A DNA stretch of 64,000 nucleotides, taken from the NCBI RefSeq assembly GCF_003046475.1, contig NZ_PZZZ01000002.1:620001-684000 (forward strand). Reading direction: 5' to 3'. Positions 19,662 to 31,079 of the stretch are shown piece by piece (the first letter of the stretch is position 1; each line of letters opens with the position of its first letter). The notes beneath the pieces are model-generated. The model searched no databases. It was not told the DNA's origin and worked only from the letters and a program-made list of their open reading frames with translations. The position numbers were made by a program, and so were the translations under genes. The DNA is from Mycoplana dimorpha (GTDB lineage Bacteria; Pseudomonadota; Alphaproteobacteria; Rhizobiales; Rhizobiaceae).

Positions 19662-20948
19662 TCAGAGCTTGTCGCGCAGCGCGTACCAGGTCATTGCAAG
19701 AAATAGCAGAGGCGATCGGAACCGATGCCCGCCGGGGAAGGGCGGAATCTTCAACGCCTTCAGCATGTCGAGGTCGGCGCTGCCTCCCGTCGCTTCCTCG
19801 GCATAAAGCTTGCCGCAATAGTTCGACAGCATTACGCCATGGCCGGAATAGCCGCCGATCGATGTGATGCCGGGCATGACCTCGCGCACGTATGGCTTGC
19901 GCGACATGGTGATTCCGACCGAACCGCCCCAGCTGTGGGTGATCTCGATCTCGGCGAGTTCCGGGTAGATCTCGGCGATCTGCCGTCGGATGTGGACGCT
20001 GATGTCCTGCGGGTTGTCGGCCGTATAGGCCTCACGACCGCCGAACAGCAGGCGGCCGTCGCGGCTGCGGCGGAAGTAGCGTACCACGAAGCGGGAGTCG
20101 GACACCGACTCGCCGCCGGGGATGACGGTCGGAAACTTGTCGAGAACCCTCGTTGCCCCGATGAAGGAGCGGATCGGCATCACGTGTGCCGCCGTCTCCG
20201 GCTCGAGATTGCCGATGTGGGCGTTGCAGGCGATCAGCGCCTTGTCGGTAGTGATGGTGCCCCTGGGGGTCGTTATGACAGCCTTGCCGCTGCTGCGATC
20301 GACCTTCAGTGCAGGCGTCCGTTCGTGCAGCACGGCGCCGGCGGCAGCGGCCTCCCGGGCAACGCCGACGAGCAGCTTCAGCGGATGGATATGGCCGGTG
20401 CCGGTGTCGCGCACGCCGAACAGGTAGCGTGTCGAGCCCAGCCGCTCCTGGGTTTCCGCCTTGTCCATGAATGTGGAATGCGGATAGCCGTAGCGCTTTG
20501 CGGCGATCTCCGGATTGGCGCGATAATATTTCTCGAGATTCTGCTTGTGCGAGACGCTCAGGTGCCCCGGAACGAACTCGATGTCGAGGCTCTGCGAGGC
20601 GGCAAAGTCGTGGATGTGCTGCTTGGCGCGTTCTGCGAGCTGGAACAGATTCTTGGAGCGCTCGTAGCCAAGTTCCTCCTCCAGTTCCTCCGGCCAGGCC
20701 CGCTGGCCGGTGCCGAGCTGGCCGCCATTGCGGCCCGAGGCGCCGTCGCCGAAGCGATGGGCGTCGATCAGGACGACGCGCACGCCCTTTCTGGCAAGAT
20801 GATAGGCCGCTTGCAGGCCGGTGAAGCCGCCGCCGACGATCGCGACGTCCGCCTCGCAGGAGCCGGACATCGGCGCATATTCGGGACGCTCCCCGACGGT
20901 TGCTTCGTACCAGGAAATGCCGGGGGAGATCGGGCTCTGCCAGGACAT
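19662..20948 (-). CDS. puuB: FAD-dependent amine oxidoreductase, PuuB-like
   Basis: A 428-residue DAO-family flavoprotein, most like gamma-glutamylputrescine oxidase. The Rossmann motif GGGFTG sits at 39-44 after the family-typical MSWQSPISPGISWYEAT start, and GGYSGHGVMLSNY near the C-terminus is the second FAD-contact region. It lies 104 bases downstream of a glutamine-synthetase-like gene on the same strand, the puuA-puuB arrangement of polyamine catabolism. The frame continues upstream by 21 codons without a better start. Substrate is inferred from this pairing. Confidence 0.8.
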   Translation of the reverse strand: MSWQSPISPGISWYEATVGERPEYAPMSGSCEADVAIVGGGFTGLQAAYHLARKGVRVVLIDAHRFGDGASGRNGGQLGTGQRAWPEELEEELGYERSKNLFQLAERAKQHIHDFAASQSLDIEFVPGHLSVSHKQNLEKYYRANPEIAAKRYGYPHSTFMDKAETQERLGSTRYLFGVRDTGTGHIHPLKLLVGVAREAAAAGAVLHERTPALKVDRSSGKAVITTPRGTITTDKALIACNAHIGNLEPETAAHVMPIRSFIGATRVLDKFPTVIPGGESVSDSRFVVRYFRRSRDGRLLFGGREAYTADNPQDISVHIRRQIAEIYPELAEIEITHSWGGSVGITMSRKPYVREVMPGITSIGGYSGHGVMLSNYCGKLYAEEATGGSADLDMLKALKIPPFPGGHRFRSPLLFLAMTWYALRDKL

Positions 20949-21052
20949 AGGGATGCTTTCATCGAAATGGGTTGGGTACGGCGGCACCGGAGCCACCCTC
21001 GCGGTCTGCACGCAGGCCCGGCTTGCGCGTTCCGGGTTCCGCCGTACGGAGA

Positions 21053-22489
21053 TCAGACGTTGAGCAGCAGGAATTCCCGCTCCCAGGGGCTGATCACCTG
21101 CATGAAGGTCTCGAATTCACCGCGCTTGACGCCCGCATAGAGACCGATGAACTCGGGATCCAGCACCTGCGCCAGCGCCGGATCGCCCTCCAGCAGCGCG
21201 ACCGCCTCTAGCAGGCCACGCGGCAGGTCGATCGAGCCTTCGTTCGCCGCAAGATCGGTCGGCGGCGTCGGTTCGACAGCGTTCATGATGCCGAGCAAAC
21301 CACAGCCGAGCGAGGCGGCCAGCGCCAGGTAGGGGTTGGCGTCCGAGCTCGGAAGACGGTTCTCGACGCGGCGGGCATTGGCATCGGAGACGGGGATGCG
21401 GAACGCCGTGGTGCGGTTGTCGTAGCCCCAGGCGTTGTTCACCGGCGCCGACATCTCCGGCGTCAGGCGCCGGTAGGAATTCACGTACGGCGCCATCATC
21501 ACCAGCGTCTTTGGCACGTAGTTCTGCATGCCGCCGATGAAGTGGAAGAATTCCTTCGAGGGCGAGCCGTCCGGATTGGAGAAGACGTTCTTGCCGGTCT
21601 TGATGTCGACCACCGACTGGTGGATGTGCATGGCCGAGCCCGCCTGGCCTTGCATCGGCTTGGCCATGAAGGTCGCATAGATGCCGTGCTTCAGCGCCGC
21701 CTCGCGGATCGTGCGCTTGAACATGAAGACCTGGTCGGCAAGCTCGATCGGATCGCCGTGGCGCAGGTTGATCTCGAGCTGTGCCGGTCCTTCTTCGTGG
21801 ATCAGCGTGTCGATCTCCAGACCCTGCTTCTCGGAGAAATGATAGATGTCGTCGATCAGTTCGTCGAACTCGTTGATGCCGGCGATCGAATAGCCCTGGC
21901 CGCCGAGGATGGAGCGGCCGGAGCGGCCCTTCGGCGGGCGCAGCGGATAGTCGGGGTCGTCGTTCATCGCCACGAGATAGAACTCGATCTCGGGCGCCAC
22001 GACCGGCAGCCATCCACGCTCCTTGTACATTTCGACGACGTTCTTCAGGACGTTGCGCGGCGCATAGGTCACGTTTTCCCCGGTCGATCCGACGACGTCG
22101 CAGATCACCTGGGCGGTCGGGTCGGATTCCCACGGCACGACGCTGAGCGTCGTAAGATCCGGCACGAGCTTCAGGTCGCTGTCGCGCGGCTCATAACGGA
22201 ACTGGCCGGTCTCCTCCGGATACTCACCGGAAATGGTGTGGCGATAGACGGCGGAAGGAAGCGCCAGCGAGGTGTTGGACGTGAACTTCGACGACGGCAT
22301 CATCTTGCCGCGCGGTACCCCGGCAAGGTCCGGGGTGATGCACTCAATATCCTCGATGCCTCGGAACCTGAGCCAGTCGACCGCCTCTTTCCACGTCTTC
22401 ACACCGCGCGGTGCAGTGAGGGAGGGAGGGATTTTGGCGGAGCGGCTGACTTTCTGGACGGTAGTGGCAACGGTCTTTTTTGAGGGCAT
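21053..22489 (-). CDS. puuA: Glutamine-synthetase-family ligase, PuuA-like (gamma-glutamylputrescine synthetase)
   Basis: A 478-residue type III glutamine-synthetase-like enzyme. It has the beta-grasp N-terminal domain and the catalytic barrel with APEIEFYL (about 166-173), EEGPAQLEINLRHGDP and SAMHIHQSVVD. There is no adenylylation-site Tyr as in GlnA. In family knowledge these enzymes ligate glutamate to putrescine or other amines, and the adjacent PuuB-like oxidase supports that. It is divergent from the HI0933-type flavoprotein gene. Alternative: an aminoalcohol or ethanolamine-type gamma-glutamyl ligase. Confidence 0.82.
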   Translation of the reverse strand: MPSKKTVATTVQKVSRSAKIPPSLTAPRGVKTWKEAVDWLRFRGIEDIECITPDLAGVPRGKMMPSSKFTSNTSLALPSAVYRHTISGEYPEETGQFRYEPRDSDLKLVPDLTTLSVVPWESDPTAQVICDVVGSTGENVTYAPRNVLKNVVEMYKERGWLPVVAPEIEFYLVAMNDDPDYPLRPPKGRSGRSILGGQGYSIAGINEFDELIDDIYHFSEKQGLEIDTLIHEEGPAQLEINLRHGDPIELADQVFMFKRTIREAALKHGIYATFMAKPMQGQAGSAMHIHQSVVDIKTGKNVFSNPDGSPSKEFFHFIGGMQNYVPKTLVMMAPYVNSYRRLTPEMSAPVNNAWGYDNRTTAFRIPVSDANARRVENRLPSSDANPYLALAASLGCGLLGIMNAVEPTPPTDLAANEGSIDLPRGLLEAVALLEGDPALAQVLDPEFIGLYAGVKRGEFETFMQVISPWEREFLLLNV

Positions 22490-22670
22490 GTTACACCGGA
22501 TTTGGTTTCGGATGAGGCATCATAGCGGGACTTTGGGCCTTGGCTAGGGGGGCAAAAACCTGAAAATCGGGCCTATATCGGCTGCCCGCCGATCGTCGCA
22601 CGGCCGCGCGAGACGATTGACTTTCGCGGCCCGGCGCCGGAAAGGAGGGGCGAAACGAGGACGGTGCGGC

Positions 22671-23852
22671 GTGGCGGACGAAAGGGACGTGGTCATCATC
22701 GGTGCCGGCGCTGCCGGCATGATGTGCGCGATCGAGGCGGGCAGGCGCGGTCGCCGGGTGCTGGTGATCGACCACGCCAGGGCACCGGGCGAGAAGATCC
22801 GCATCTCCGGCGGCGGCCGCTGCAACTTCACCAACATCCATGCCGGCCCGAAGAACTTCCTTTCGAAGAACCCGCATTTCTGCAAATCGGCGCTGGCCCG
22901 CTACACACCCCGCGACTTTCTCGCCCTTGTCGAGCGCCACGGCATCGCCTGGCACGAGAAGACGCTCGGCCAGCTGTTTTGCGACGGCTCGGCGAAGGAA
23001 ATCATCGCCATGCTGCTGAAGGAGATGCGCGAGGCGGGCGCCGAGTTGCGGCTCTCGACGGACGTCTCCTCCGTCGAGCGGACGGGGACGGGCTTCCGGA
23101 TCGCCACCAGCGATGGTCCCGTGCAGGCTCGGTCGCTGGTGATCGCGACGGGCGGGAAGTCGATCCCGAAGATGGGCGCGACCGGCTTCGCCTACCGGAT
23201 CGCCGAGCAGTTCGGTCTGCGCATCGTCGAGACCCGGCCGGCGCTGGTGCCGCTGACGCTCGATCCCCAATCGCTTGCCGAGCATGACGGCCTGCCCGGT
23301 GTTTCGGTCGAGGTGGTGGCCAGCCACGGCAAGACGGAGTTCCGCGAGGCCATGCTGTTCACCCATCGCGGCCTGAGCGGCCCGGTGATCCTGCAGATTT
23401 CCTCGTTCTGGCGCGAGGGCGAGGAGATCGTCCTGCATCTGCAGCCTGATCTGGACGTGGTCGGGATGCTGGCATCAGCTCGAAGGACGAATGGCCGGCA
23501 GGCGGTGCAGACGGTGCTGGCCGAGCACATGCCGCGCAAGCTGGTGCAATTGCTGGTCGGCCGGGCCGGTGTCGAGGGCACGCTCGCCGAACTGTCCGGG
23601 CGCAAGGTCGAGGCGCTTGTCGAATGCCTTCGCCGCTGGCGCATCCGGCCAGCCGGGTCGGAGGGCTACCGTACGGCCGAAGTCACGCTCGGCGGCGTCG
23701 ACACGGACGACCTTGATTCCCGCAGCATGGCGGCAAAGTTCGTTCCGGGCCTCTACTTCGTCGGCGAGGCCGTCGATGTCACCGGCTGGCTGGGCGGCTA
23801 TAACTTCCAGTGGGCCTGGGCCTCGGGCTTTGCCGCCGGCCAGGTCGCCTGA
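22671..23852 (+). CDS. HI0933/YhiN-family NAD(P)/FAD-dependent oxidoreductase
   Basis: A 393-residue flavoprotein of unknown physiological role. It has the FAD-binding GAGAAG (11-16), the family signature ISGGGRCNFTN near residue 45, the middle ATGGKSIPKMGATG and the C-terminal FVGEAVDVTGWLGGYNFQWAW block. The start is set at GTG 22671 on family length; GAGG lies about 11 bases upstream. An earlier in-frame TTG at 22617 would add an Arg-rich extension that does not look native. Confidence 0.88.
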   Translation: MADERDVVIIGAGAAGMMCAIEAGRRGRRVLVIDHARAPGEKIRISGGGRCNFTNIHAGPKNFLSKNPHFCKSALARYTPRDFLALVERHGIAWHEKTLGQLFCDGSAKEIIAMLLKEMREAGAELRLSTDVSSVERTGTGFRIATSDGPVQARSLVIATGGKSIPKMGATGFAYRIAEQFGLRIVETRPALVPLTLDPQSLAEHDGLPGVSVEVVASHGKTEFREAMLFTHRGLSGPVILQISSFWREGEEIVLHLQPDLDVVGMLASARRTNGRQAVQTVLAEHMPRKLVQLLVGRAGVEGTLAELSGRKVEALVECLRRWRIRPAGSEGYRTAEVTLGGVDTDDLDSRSMAAKFVPGLYFVGEAVDVTGWLGGYNFQWAWASGFAAGQVA

Positions 23853-24065
23853 GCGGCTACGACGCCATCGTCCAAGCGAAAGCGGGCGTGACGACGGGTG
23901 GATTTACCCTTCGTTAGGAGTTGCGGGCCGATCCTGTTTCGGAGCCGGCGTTCCCGGCGCCAGTATCGACCGGGCGACCCGTCGGAACAGCGCGTGGGAA
24001 CAGCATGACGTGGGCCGGCTGGCCGGATCACCCGGGTGCCCGTATCTCGTAAACGGAGTCTCGCC

Positions 24066-24209
24066 ATGCCCGCCCAACATCGCCGTCCCGCCGCCCGCGC
24101 GATCGCCATTGCCGCCGTCGAGGAAAGCCAGCGCCGCGCGCTCGGGCTGGCCTCCGGCACTCTTCTTGCCGCACTGCTTCTGGCCATCTTGGCGGCCGGC
24201 CTGCTCTAA
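24066..24209 (+). CDS. Candidate small membrane protein, 47 residues
   Basis: An ATG preceded by GGAG (24055-24058, seven-base spacing) opens a 47-codon frame. The N-terminus is basic (PAQHRRPAARAIAIAAVEES) and the second half is a single strongly hydrophobic helix (GTLLAALLLAILAAGLL) that ends at TAA. This resembles a one-pass small membrane protein. It lies in a 437-base stretch with nothing else convincing. No function can be assigned and expression is unproven. Confidence 0.4.
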   Translation: MPAQHRRPAARAIAIAAVEESQRRALGLASGTLLAALLLAILAAGLL

Positions 24210-24289
24210 AGGCCTCAAGGCGGCGACGCGGACAGACACCCGATCGGTTGTCTCGGCCGGGTGCCGATTCTTGCCGCGGCAGCCAGATA

Positions 24290-24529
24290 TCAGGCCCTTC
24301 CCTGTGTCACGATCACCGGAACCAAAAGATCGCCCCAGTTGCCGTCGCCGCCGTGGTGACGGGCGGAGCGGACGAGTTCCACCGATACGCCTGCCTCGAC
24401 TGCCTTGATCACGGCCTGGTTCAGGCGGTGAAGGTCGTTCGCCATGATGCGGATCGCCGCTTGCTGGTCGGGCGTCATGGCGCTGGTTTGTTCCTCGGCG
24501 CGCTCCTTTACGCGAGTCTGGACAGTCAT
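24290..24529 (-). CDS. Small conserved-looking hypothetical protein
   Basis: A 79-residue cytoplasmic protein beginning MTVQTRVKERAEEQTSAMTP. The start at 24529 is chosen because AGAGGAGA sits eight bases upstream on the minus strand; the frame runs 19 codons further without such a site. It is helical with an amphipathic middle (IMANDLHRLNQAVIKAVEAG) and a GGDGNWGDLLVPVIV tail. It lies downstream of aceA on the same strand, separated by a repeat element. Function unknown. Confidence 0.65.
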   Translation of the reverse strand: MTVQTRVKERAEEQTSAMTPDQQAAIRIMANDLHRLNQAVIKAVEAGVSVELVRSARHHGGDGNWGDLLVPVIVTQGRA

Positions 24530-24577
24530 GGCATTTCTCCTCTTTTGCTCGGGGTTCTTGAACTCTGCTTGCCGTTG

Positions 24578-24728
24578 TCCCCTCATCCGCCCGCCGGCCC
24601 CTTGTCTCCCCGCAGACAGGGAGAGGGGGCGTTGGCCGCGGCCGTATTCACACGCGCGACGTCGACGTTAGGGGCGCGGCCCTCTCCCCGTTGGGGGGAG
24701 GGCAAGGTTTGGGAGTGTCGGGCCTCAA
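24578..24728. repeat. RIME-like intergenic palindromic repeat
   Basis: The stretch CCCTCATCCGCCCGCCGGCC, followed by two mirror-image GC-rich segments (CCTTGTCTCCCCGC...GACAGGGAGAGGG and CCCTCTCCCCG...GGGGGAGGGCAAGG), matches the general layout of the Rhizobium intergenic mosaic elements as I remember them. It lies between aceA and the small gene downstream, could fold into large hairpins on either strand, and may act as a transcript end for aceA. Exact boundaries are approximate. Confidence 0.5.
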
Positions 24729-24739
24729 CGGGCCTGCCG

Positions 24740-26029
<1,290 letters not shown>

Positions 26030-26104
26030 CAGGCTGTCCTCCATTCGGAATGTGCTGCGCGTGGCATCCCGGGTTTGGGTGCCACGGCCGGTGCAAGTGC
26101 TGTT

Positions 26105-26259
26105 GGAATATTTACAGTGCACTGCACAAATGCGCGAGCGCCTTTCCCAAGGCGCGCCCGGTAAACGGGTTAAGTTGTGGTGAGATTGACAAGGTTGGAG
26201 AGTTGAATTGTAAATAATGTAAAAATTCCAAGTCCCGAAATTGCGGGCGGAGATGTAAA
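26105..26259. promoter_or_regulatory. Regulator half-sites between aceA and the ScfR-type gene
   Basis: GGAATATTTACA (26105-26116) is repeated in inverted orientation as TGTAAAAATTCC (26218-26229) with 11 of 12 matches, so each gene faces one copy. Further TGTAAA half-sites occur at 26209-26214 and 26254-26259. A perfect palindrome CAGTGCACTG sits at 26115-26124. These are plausible operators for the adjacent regulator; binding itself is inferred. Confidence 0.5.
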
Positions 26260-26270
26260 AGGATGTCACA

Positions 26271-27686
26271 ATGGCTGAGAACAAGATCTTTGCCGGGCCG
26301 AAGGTGCGCCGCGTCCGCAACACGCTCGGGCTCACCCAGACGGCAATGGCCGAGGCGCTTTCGATCTCGCCGTCCTACCTGAACCTGATCGAGCGCAACC
26401 AGCGGCCGCTGACGGTTCAACTGCTGTTGCGACTGGCCTCCGTCTTCAAGGTCGATCTGGAGGATCTGCAGGGGGAGACGAGCGGCAGCGTCCGGCAGTT
26501 GCGTGAGGTTTTTGCAGATCCGCTGCTTGCGGGGGAGTTGCCCGGCGACCTGGAACTGGTCGAGGTCGCCGACGCCGCTCCGAACGTGGCGAGCGGCATC
26601 CTCAAGCTCTACCGCGCCTATCGCGAGCAGGCCTCTCGTCTTTCGGATCTGGCCGACCTCCTGTCGCGTGAGGGCCATGCAACCTCGCTGGCCGAGGCGC
26701 GGCTGCCGATGGACGAGGTGCGCGAGAAATTCGAGCGGCGGCCCAACTATTTCGACGGGATCGACGTCGCCGCCGAGCGCTTCCATCAGGCGCTGGCACC
26801 CGGCGATGACCTGGCGGGGTCGCTGAAGGCCTGGCTGAAGCGGGAGCATGGCGTCGTGGTACGTCTCCTCCCGGTCCATGCGATGCCAGCCCTGCGCCGC
26901 CGCTTCGACCGGCATTCCATGCGCCTGTTTCTATCCGAGCGGCTGTCGCTGCACGACCAGTTGCGCGAAATCGCCATGGAGGCGGTGCAGATCGCCCTGG
27001 GGGAGGAGATTATGGCGGACCTCGAGCGGCTGGCCCTGTCCGGAAACGAGGCGCGGCGGATCGCCCGCTTCGAACTGGCGCGCTACGCCGCCCATGCGTT
27101 GATGATGCCCTATGAGGCTTTTTTCACGGCGGCGCAGCGGGCCCGCTTCGACATCGATGTTCTGCGCGCGCGCTTTGCGGTCTCCTACGAACAGGCGGCC
27201 AGCCGTCTGACAATGCTGCAGCGCCCCGGGCGCGCGTCCGTTCCGTTCTTCCTGCTGGAGGTCGACAATGCCGGCAACCGCATGCGTCGGGCCGGGGCGC
27301 AGGGATTTCCGCAGGCGCGCTTCGGCGGCCAGTGCCCGAAGCTCAACATTCATGCGGCCTTCGCGCAGCCGGGGCAGGTTCTCGTCGACCTTGTCGAGAT
27401 GGCGGACGGAGCGGCCTTCCTCACCGTATCGAGAACGCTCGAGGGACCGCAGGCGGCCTTCGACGAGCGGGTGCGTCGCACGGCGCTTCTGGTCGGCTGT
27501 GACGCTGCTTTGGCTGCCGAAACGGTCTATGGCGAAAGCGTCGGCCGTCATGGCCCTGTCCTGGCGGGAACCGCCTGCCGGCTGTGCGAGCGGCAAGGAT
27601 GTCTCGCCCGTGCCGAGCCGCCCGTGACGCGCCCGCTGGGCTTGGACGAAATGGTGGCCGGTCTCAGCCTTTTCGACTTCCAGTGA
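26271..27686 (+). CDS. ScfR/RamB-type short-chain acyl regulator (XRE with ImmA/IrrE-like domain)
   Basis: A 471-residue transcription regulator. An XRE-type helix-turn-helix occupies residues 10-65 ([26 protein letters not shown]). An IrrE/ImmA-like domain follows (around 190-290; the zinc HExxH motif is not evident, so it is probably a ligand-sensing relic). The last 150 residues correspond to the DUF2083 domain, with Cys pairs ([15 protein letters not shown]) typical of the family. Homologues such as RamB, MccR and ScfR sense acyl-CoA status and control glyoxylate-shunt or propionate genes; divergence from aceA agrees. Confidence 0.85.
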   Translation: MAENKIFAGPKVRRVRNTLGLTQTAMAEALSISPSYLNLIERNQRPLTVQLLLRLASVFKVDLEDLQGETSGSVRQLREVFADPLLAGELPGDLELVEVADAAPNVASGILKLYRAYREQASRLSDLADLLSREGHATSLAEARLPMDEVREKFERRPNYFDGIDVAAERFHQALAPGDDLAGSLKAWLKREHGVVVRLLPVHAMPALRRRFDRHSMRLFLSERLSLHDQLREIAMEAVQIALGEEIMADLERLALSGNEARRIARFELARYAAHALMMPYEAFFTAAQRARFDIDVLRARFAVSYEQAASRLTMLQRPGRASVPFFLLEVDNAGNRMRRAGAQGFPQARFGGQCPKLNIHAAFAQPGQVLVDLVEMADGAAFLTVSRTLEGPQAAFDERVRRTALLVGCDAALAAETVYGESVGRHGPVLAGTACRLCERQGCLARAEPPVTRPLGLDEMVAGLSLFDFQ

Positions 27687-27725
27687 GTTTCTGCTTGCTT
27701 TCCGGTTCGAAAGCGATTTGAAATA

Positions 27726-27756
27726 TGATAGCAAAGATGAAAATGTGATAACAAAG
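27726..27756 (+). promoter_or_regulatory. Direct repeat upstream of potF
   Basis: TGATAGCAAAG (27726-27736) and TGATAACAAAG (27746-27756) are direct repeats matching at 10 of 11 bases, with start points exactly 20 bases apart, about two helical turns. They lie in an AT-rich stretch 94 bases before the potF start, where a promoter is expected. They look like a two-site operator; the regulator is unknown. Confidence 0.45.
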
Positions 27757-27849
27757 CGACAATACTTCACATGAGAATGAAGCTTGTGGCGCGTCGAAAA
27801 ACAACGATAATCGGGAACCGACGCAGCTTAGGAACTGGGAGCCATATTC

Positions 27850-28950
27850 ATGAAAAGACGTAATCTTTTGGCGACTGCCGCCATCGCCGTCCTGATCGGC
27901 GCCGCCGGCGTTCCGGCGTTCGCGCAAGAACGGGTTGTCAACGTCTACAACTGGTCCGATTACATCGACGAGTCGATCCTTGCGGACTTTACCAAGGAGA
28001 CCGGAATCAAGGTCGTCTATGACGTCTTCGATTCCAACGAGACGGTTGAAACGAAGCTCCTGGCCGGCGGTTCCGGCTACGACGTCGTCGTGCCGACCGG
28101 CAACTTCCTGCAGCGGCAGATCCAGGCCGGCGTTTTCCAGAAGCTCGACAAGTCCAAGCTGCCCAACCTCTCCAACATGTGGGACGAGATCTCACAGCGC
28201 GTCGCCGTGTATGACCCTGGCAACGAGTATGCCGTGGACTACATGTGGGGCACGACCGGCATCGGCTACAACGTGAAGAAGGCCAAGGAGATCCTCGGCA
28301 CGGATGCGGCGCCGGGTTGGGACGCGCTCTTCAATCCGGAGATCGCCGCCAAGTTCAAGGATTGCGGCATCTACATGCTGGATACGGCCGACGAGGCGAT
28401 CCCCGCCGCTCTCAACTATCTGGGCCTCGATCCGAACTCCAAGGACACCGCCGACCTGGAAAAGGCCGGTGAACTCTTGACCTCGGTGCGGCCGTTCGTC
28501 CGGAAGTTCCACTCGTCCGAGTACATCAACGCCCTCGCCAACGGCGACATCTGCCTGGCGCTCGGCTGGTCGGGCGACGTCCTGCAGGCGCGTGACCGGG
28601 CCGCGGAGGCTGGCGCCGGTGTCGAGGTGAATTACTCGATTCCGGATGGCGGAGCCCTGATGTGGTTCGACATGATGGCGATCCCCTCCGATGCGCCGCA
28701 TGTCGAGGAAGCGCACGCCTTCATCAACTACATCATGAAGCCCGAAGTCGCGGCCAAGGCCACGAACTACGTCTTCTACGCCAACGGCAACAAGGCTTCG
28801 CAGGCCTTCGTCGACAAGGCGATCCTCGATGACCCGGCGATCTACCCGCCGAAGGAGACGATGGAGAAGCTCTACACGAAGGTGCCCTACGACCCGAAGA
28901 CGCAGCGGGTGGTCACCCGCATCTGGACCAAGGTCGTCACCGGCCAGTAA
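27850..28950 (+). CDS. potF: Putrescine/spermidine ABC transporter, periplasmic binding protein
   Basis: A 366-residue polyamine-binding protein with a Sec signal peptide (residues 1-25, ending PAFAQ) followed by the family start RVVNVYNWSDYIDESIL. The DVVVPTGNFLQRQIQAG and YMWGTTGIGYN segments match the PotF/PotD fold. It is first in potFGHI. A perfect 11-bp hairpin 15 bases after the stop probably separates its mRNA level from the downstream genes. Together with the puuA/puuB pair, it indicates polyamine use. Confidence 0.93.
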   Translation: MKRRNLLATAAIAVLIGAAGVPAFAQERVVNVYNWSDYIDESILADFTKETGIKVVYDVFDSNETVETKLLAGGSGYDVVVPTGNFLQRQIQAGVFQKLDKSKLPNLSNMWDEISQRVAVYDPGNEYAVDYMWGTTGIGYNVKKAKEILGTDAAPGWDALFNPEIAAKFKDCGIYMLDTADEAIPAALNYLGLDPNSKDTADLEKAGELLTSVRPFVRKFHSSEYINALANGDICLALGWSGDVLQARDRAAEAGAGVEVNYSIPDGGALMWFDMMAIPSDAPHVEEAHAFINYIMKPEVAAKATNYVFYANGNKASQAFVDKAILDDPAIYPPKETMEKLYTKVPYDPKTQRVVTRIWTKVVTGQ

Positions 28951-28965
28951 GCCCAGGAAATGCAG

Positions 28966-28994
28966 ATTGCCCGGAAAACCCTTCCGGGCAATTT
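28966..28994 (+). terminator. Hairpin between potF and potG
   Basis: ATTGCCCGGAA (28966-28976) pairs with TTCCGGGCAAT (28982-28992) over a five-base loop, an uninterrupted 11-bp stem followed by TT. With only a short T-run it should be a weak terminator or a processing/stability hairpin, letting some transcripts continue into potG. Confidence 0.65.
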
Positions 28995-29022
28995 GCCGTC
29001 TGCGCATCATCGGGGATCGTTC

Positions 29023-30162
<1,140 letters not shown>

Positions 30163-30166
30163 GACG

Positions 30167-31078
30167 ATGACCAAGCTCGGCTCCGCCATCTTCCGCCGCC
30201 TGGTCATCATCGTTCCCTATGCCTGGCTGCTGTTCTTCTTCCTGATCCCGTTCGTGATTGTCTTCCGCATTTCGCTGTCGACCACGGCGATCGCCCAGCC
30301 GCCCTATGTGCCGGTATTCTCGCTTGCGGACGGTCTCGCCGGCACGATGGAGAAGATCCGGCAGTTGAGCTTCGACAACTTCACCTGGCTCGCCGAGGAT
30401 GCGCTCTACTACACCGCCTATCTCTCCAGCCTGAAGATCGCCACGGTTTCGACGCTGCTGACGCTGCTGATCGCCTATCCGATCGCCTACGGCATGGCGC
30501 AGGCGCCGCGCACCCTGCGCCCGACGCTGTTGATGCTGGTGATCCTGCCGTTCTGGACGAGCTTCCTGATCCGCGTCTATTCCTGGATCGCGATCCTGAA
30601 ACCGGAAGGGCTGCTCAACCAGTTCCTGCTGGCGATCGGCGTGATCCACGAGCCGCTGATCATTCTCAACACCAATTGGGCCATCTATATCGGCATCGTC
30701 TACTCCTATCTGCCCTTCATGGTGCTGCCGATCTATTCGGCGCTTGAGAAGATGGACCACTCGCTGATCGAGGCTGCCCAGGATCTCGGCTGCCCGCCGA
30801 TTACCGCGTTCTGGAAGGTCACCTTCCCGCTGTCGGTGCCGGGCGTGATCGCGGGCTGCATGCTCGTCTTCATCCCGGCGGTCGGCGAATTCGTCATCCC
30901 CGACCTGCTGGGCGGGTCGCAGACGCTGATGATCGGCAAGACGCTGTGGACGGAGTTCAATTCCAACCGCGACTGGCCCGTCTCGGCGGCGGTTGCGACG
31001 GTGCTGCTGCTGATCCTGGTCGTGCCGATCGTCTTCTTCCAGAACATCCAGGCGAAAGCCGACGAGCAGGGGAAATAG
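30167..31078 (+). CDS. potH: Putrescine/spermidine ABC transporter permease PotH
   Basis: A 303-residue inner-membrane permease with six helices and the EAA loop EAAQDLGCPPITAFWKVTFP (near 202-221). The first helix carries the VPYAWLLFFFLIPFVIVFRI pattern common to PotB/PotH. The start is four bases after the potG stop and potI begins one base after its own stop, so the operon is tightly packed. Confidence 0.93.
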   Translation: MTKLGSAIFRRLVIIVPYAWLLFFFLIPFVIVFRISLSTTAIAQPPYVPVFSLADGLAGTMEKIRQLSFDNFTWLAEDALYYTAYLSSLKIATVSTLLTLLIAYPIAYGMAQAPRTLRPTLLMLVILPFWTSFLIRVYSWIAILKPEGLLNQFLLAIGVIHEPLIILNTNWAIYIGIVYSYLPFMVLPIYSALEKMDHSLIEAAQDLGCPPITAFWKVTFPLSVPGVIAGCMLVFIPAVGEFVIPDLLGGSQTLMIGKTLWTEFNSNRDWPVSAAVATVLLLILVVPIVFFQNIQAKADEQGK

Positions 31079-31079
31079 C

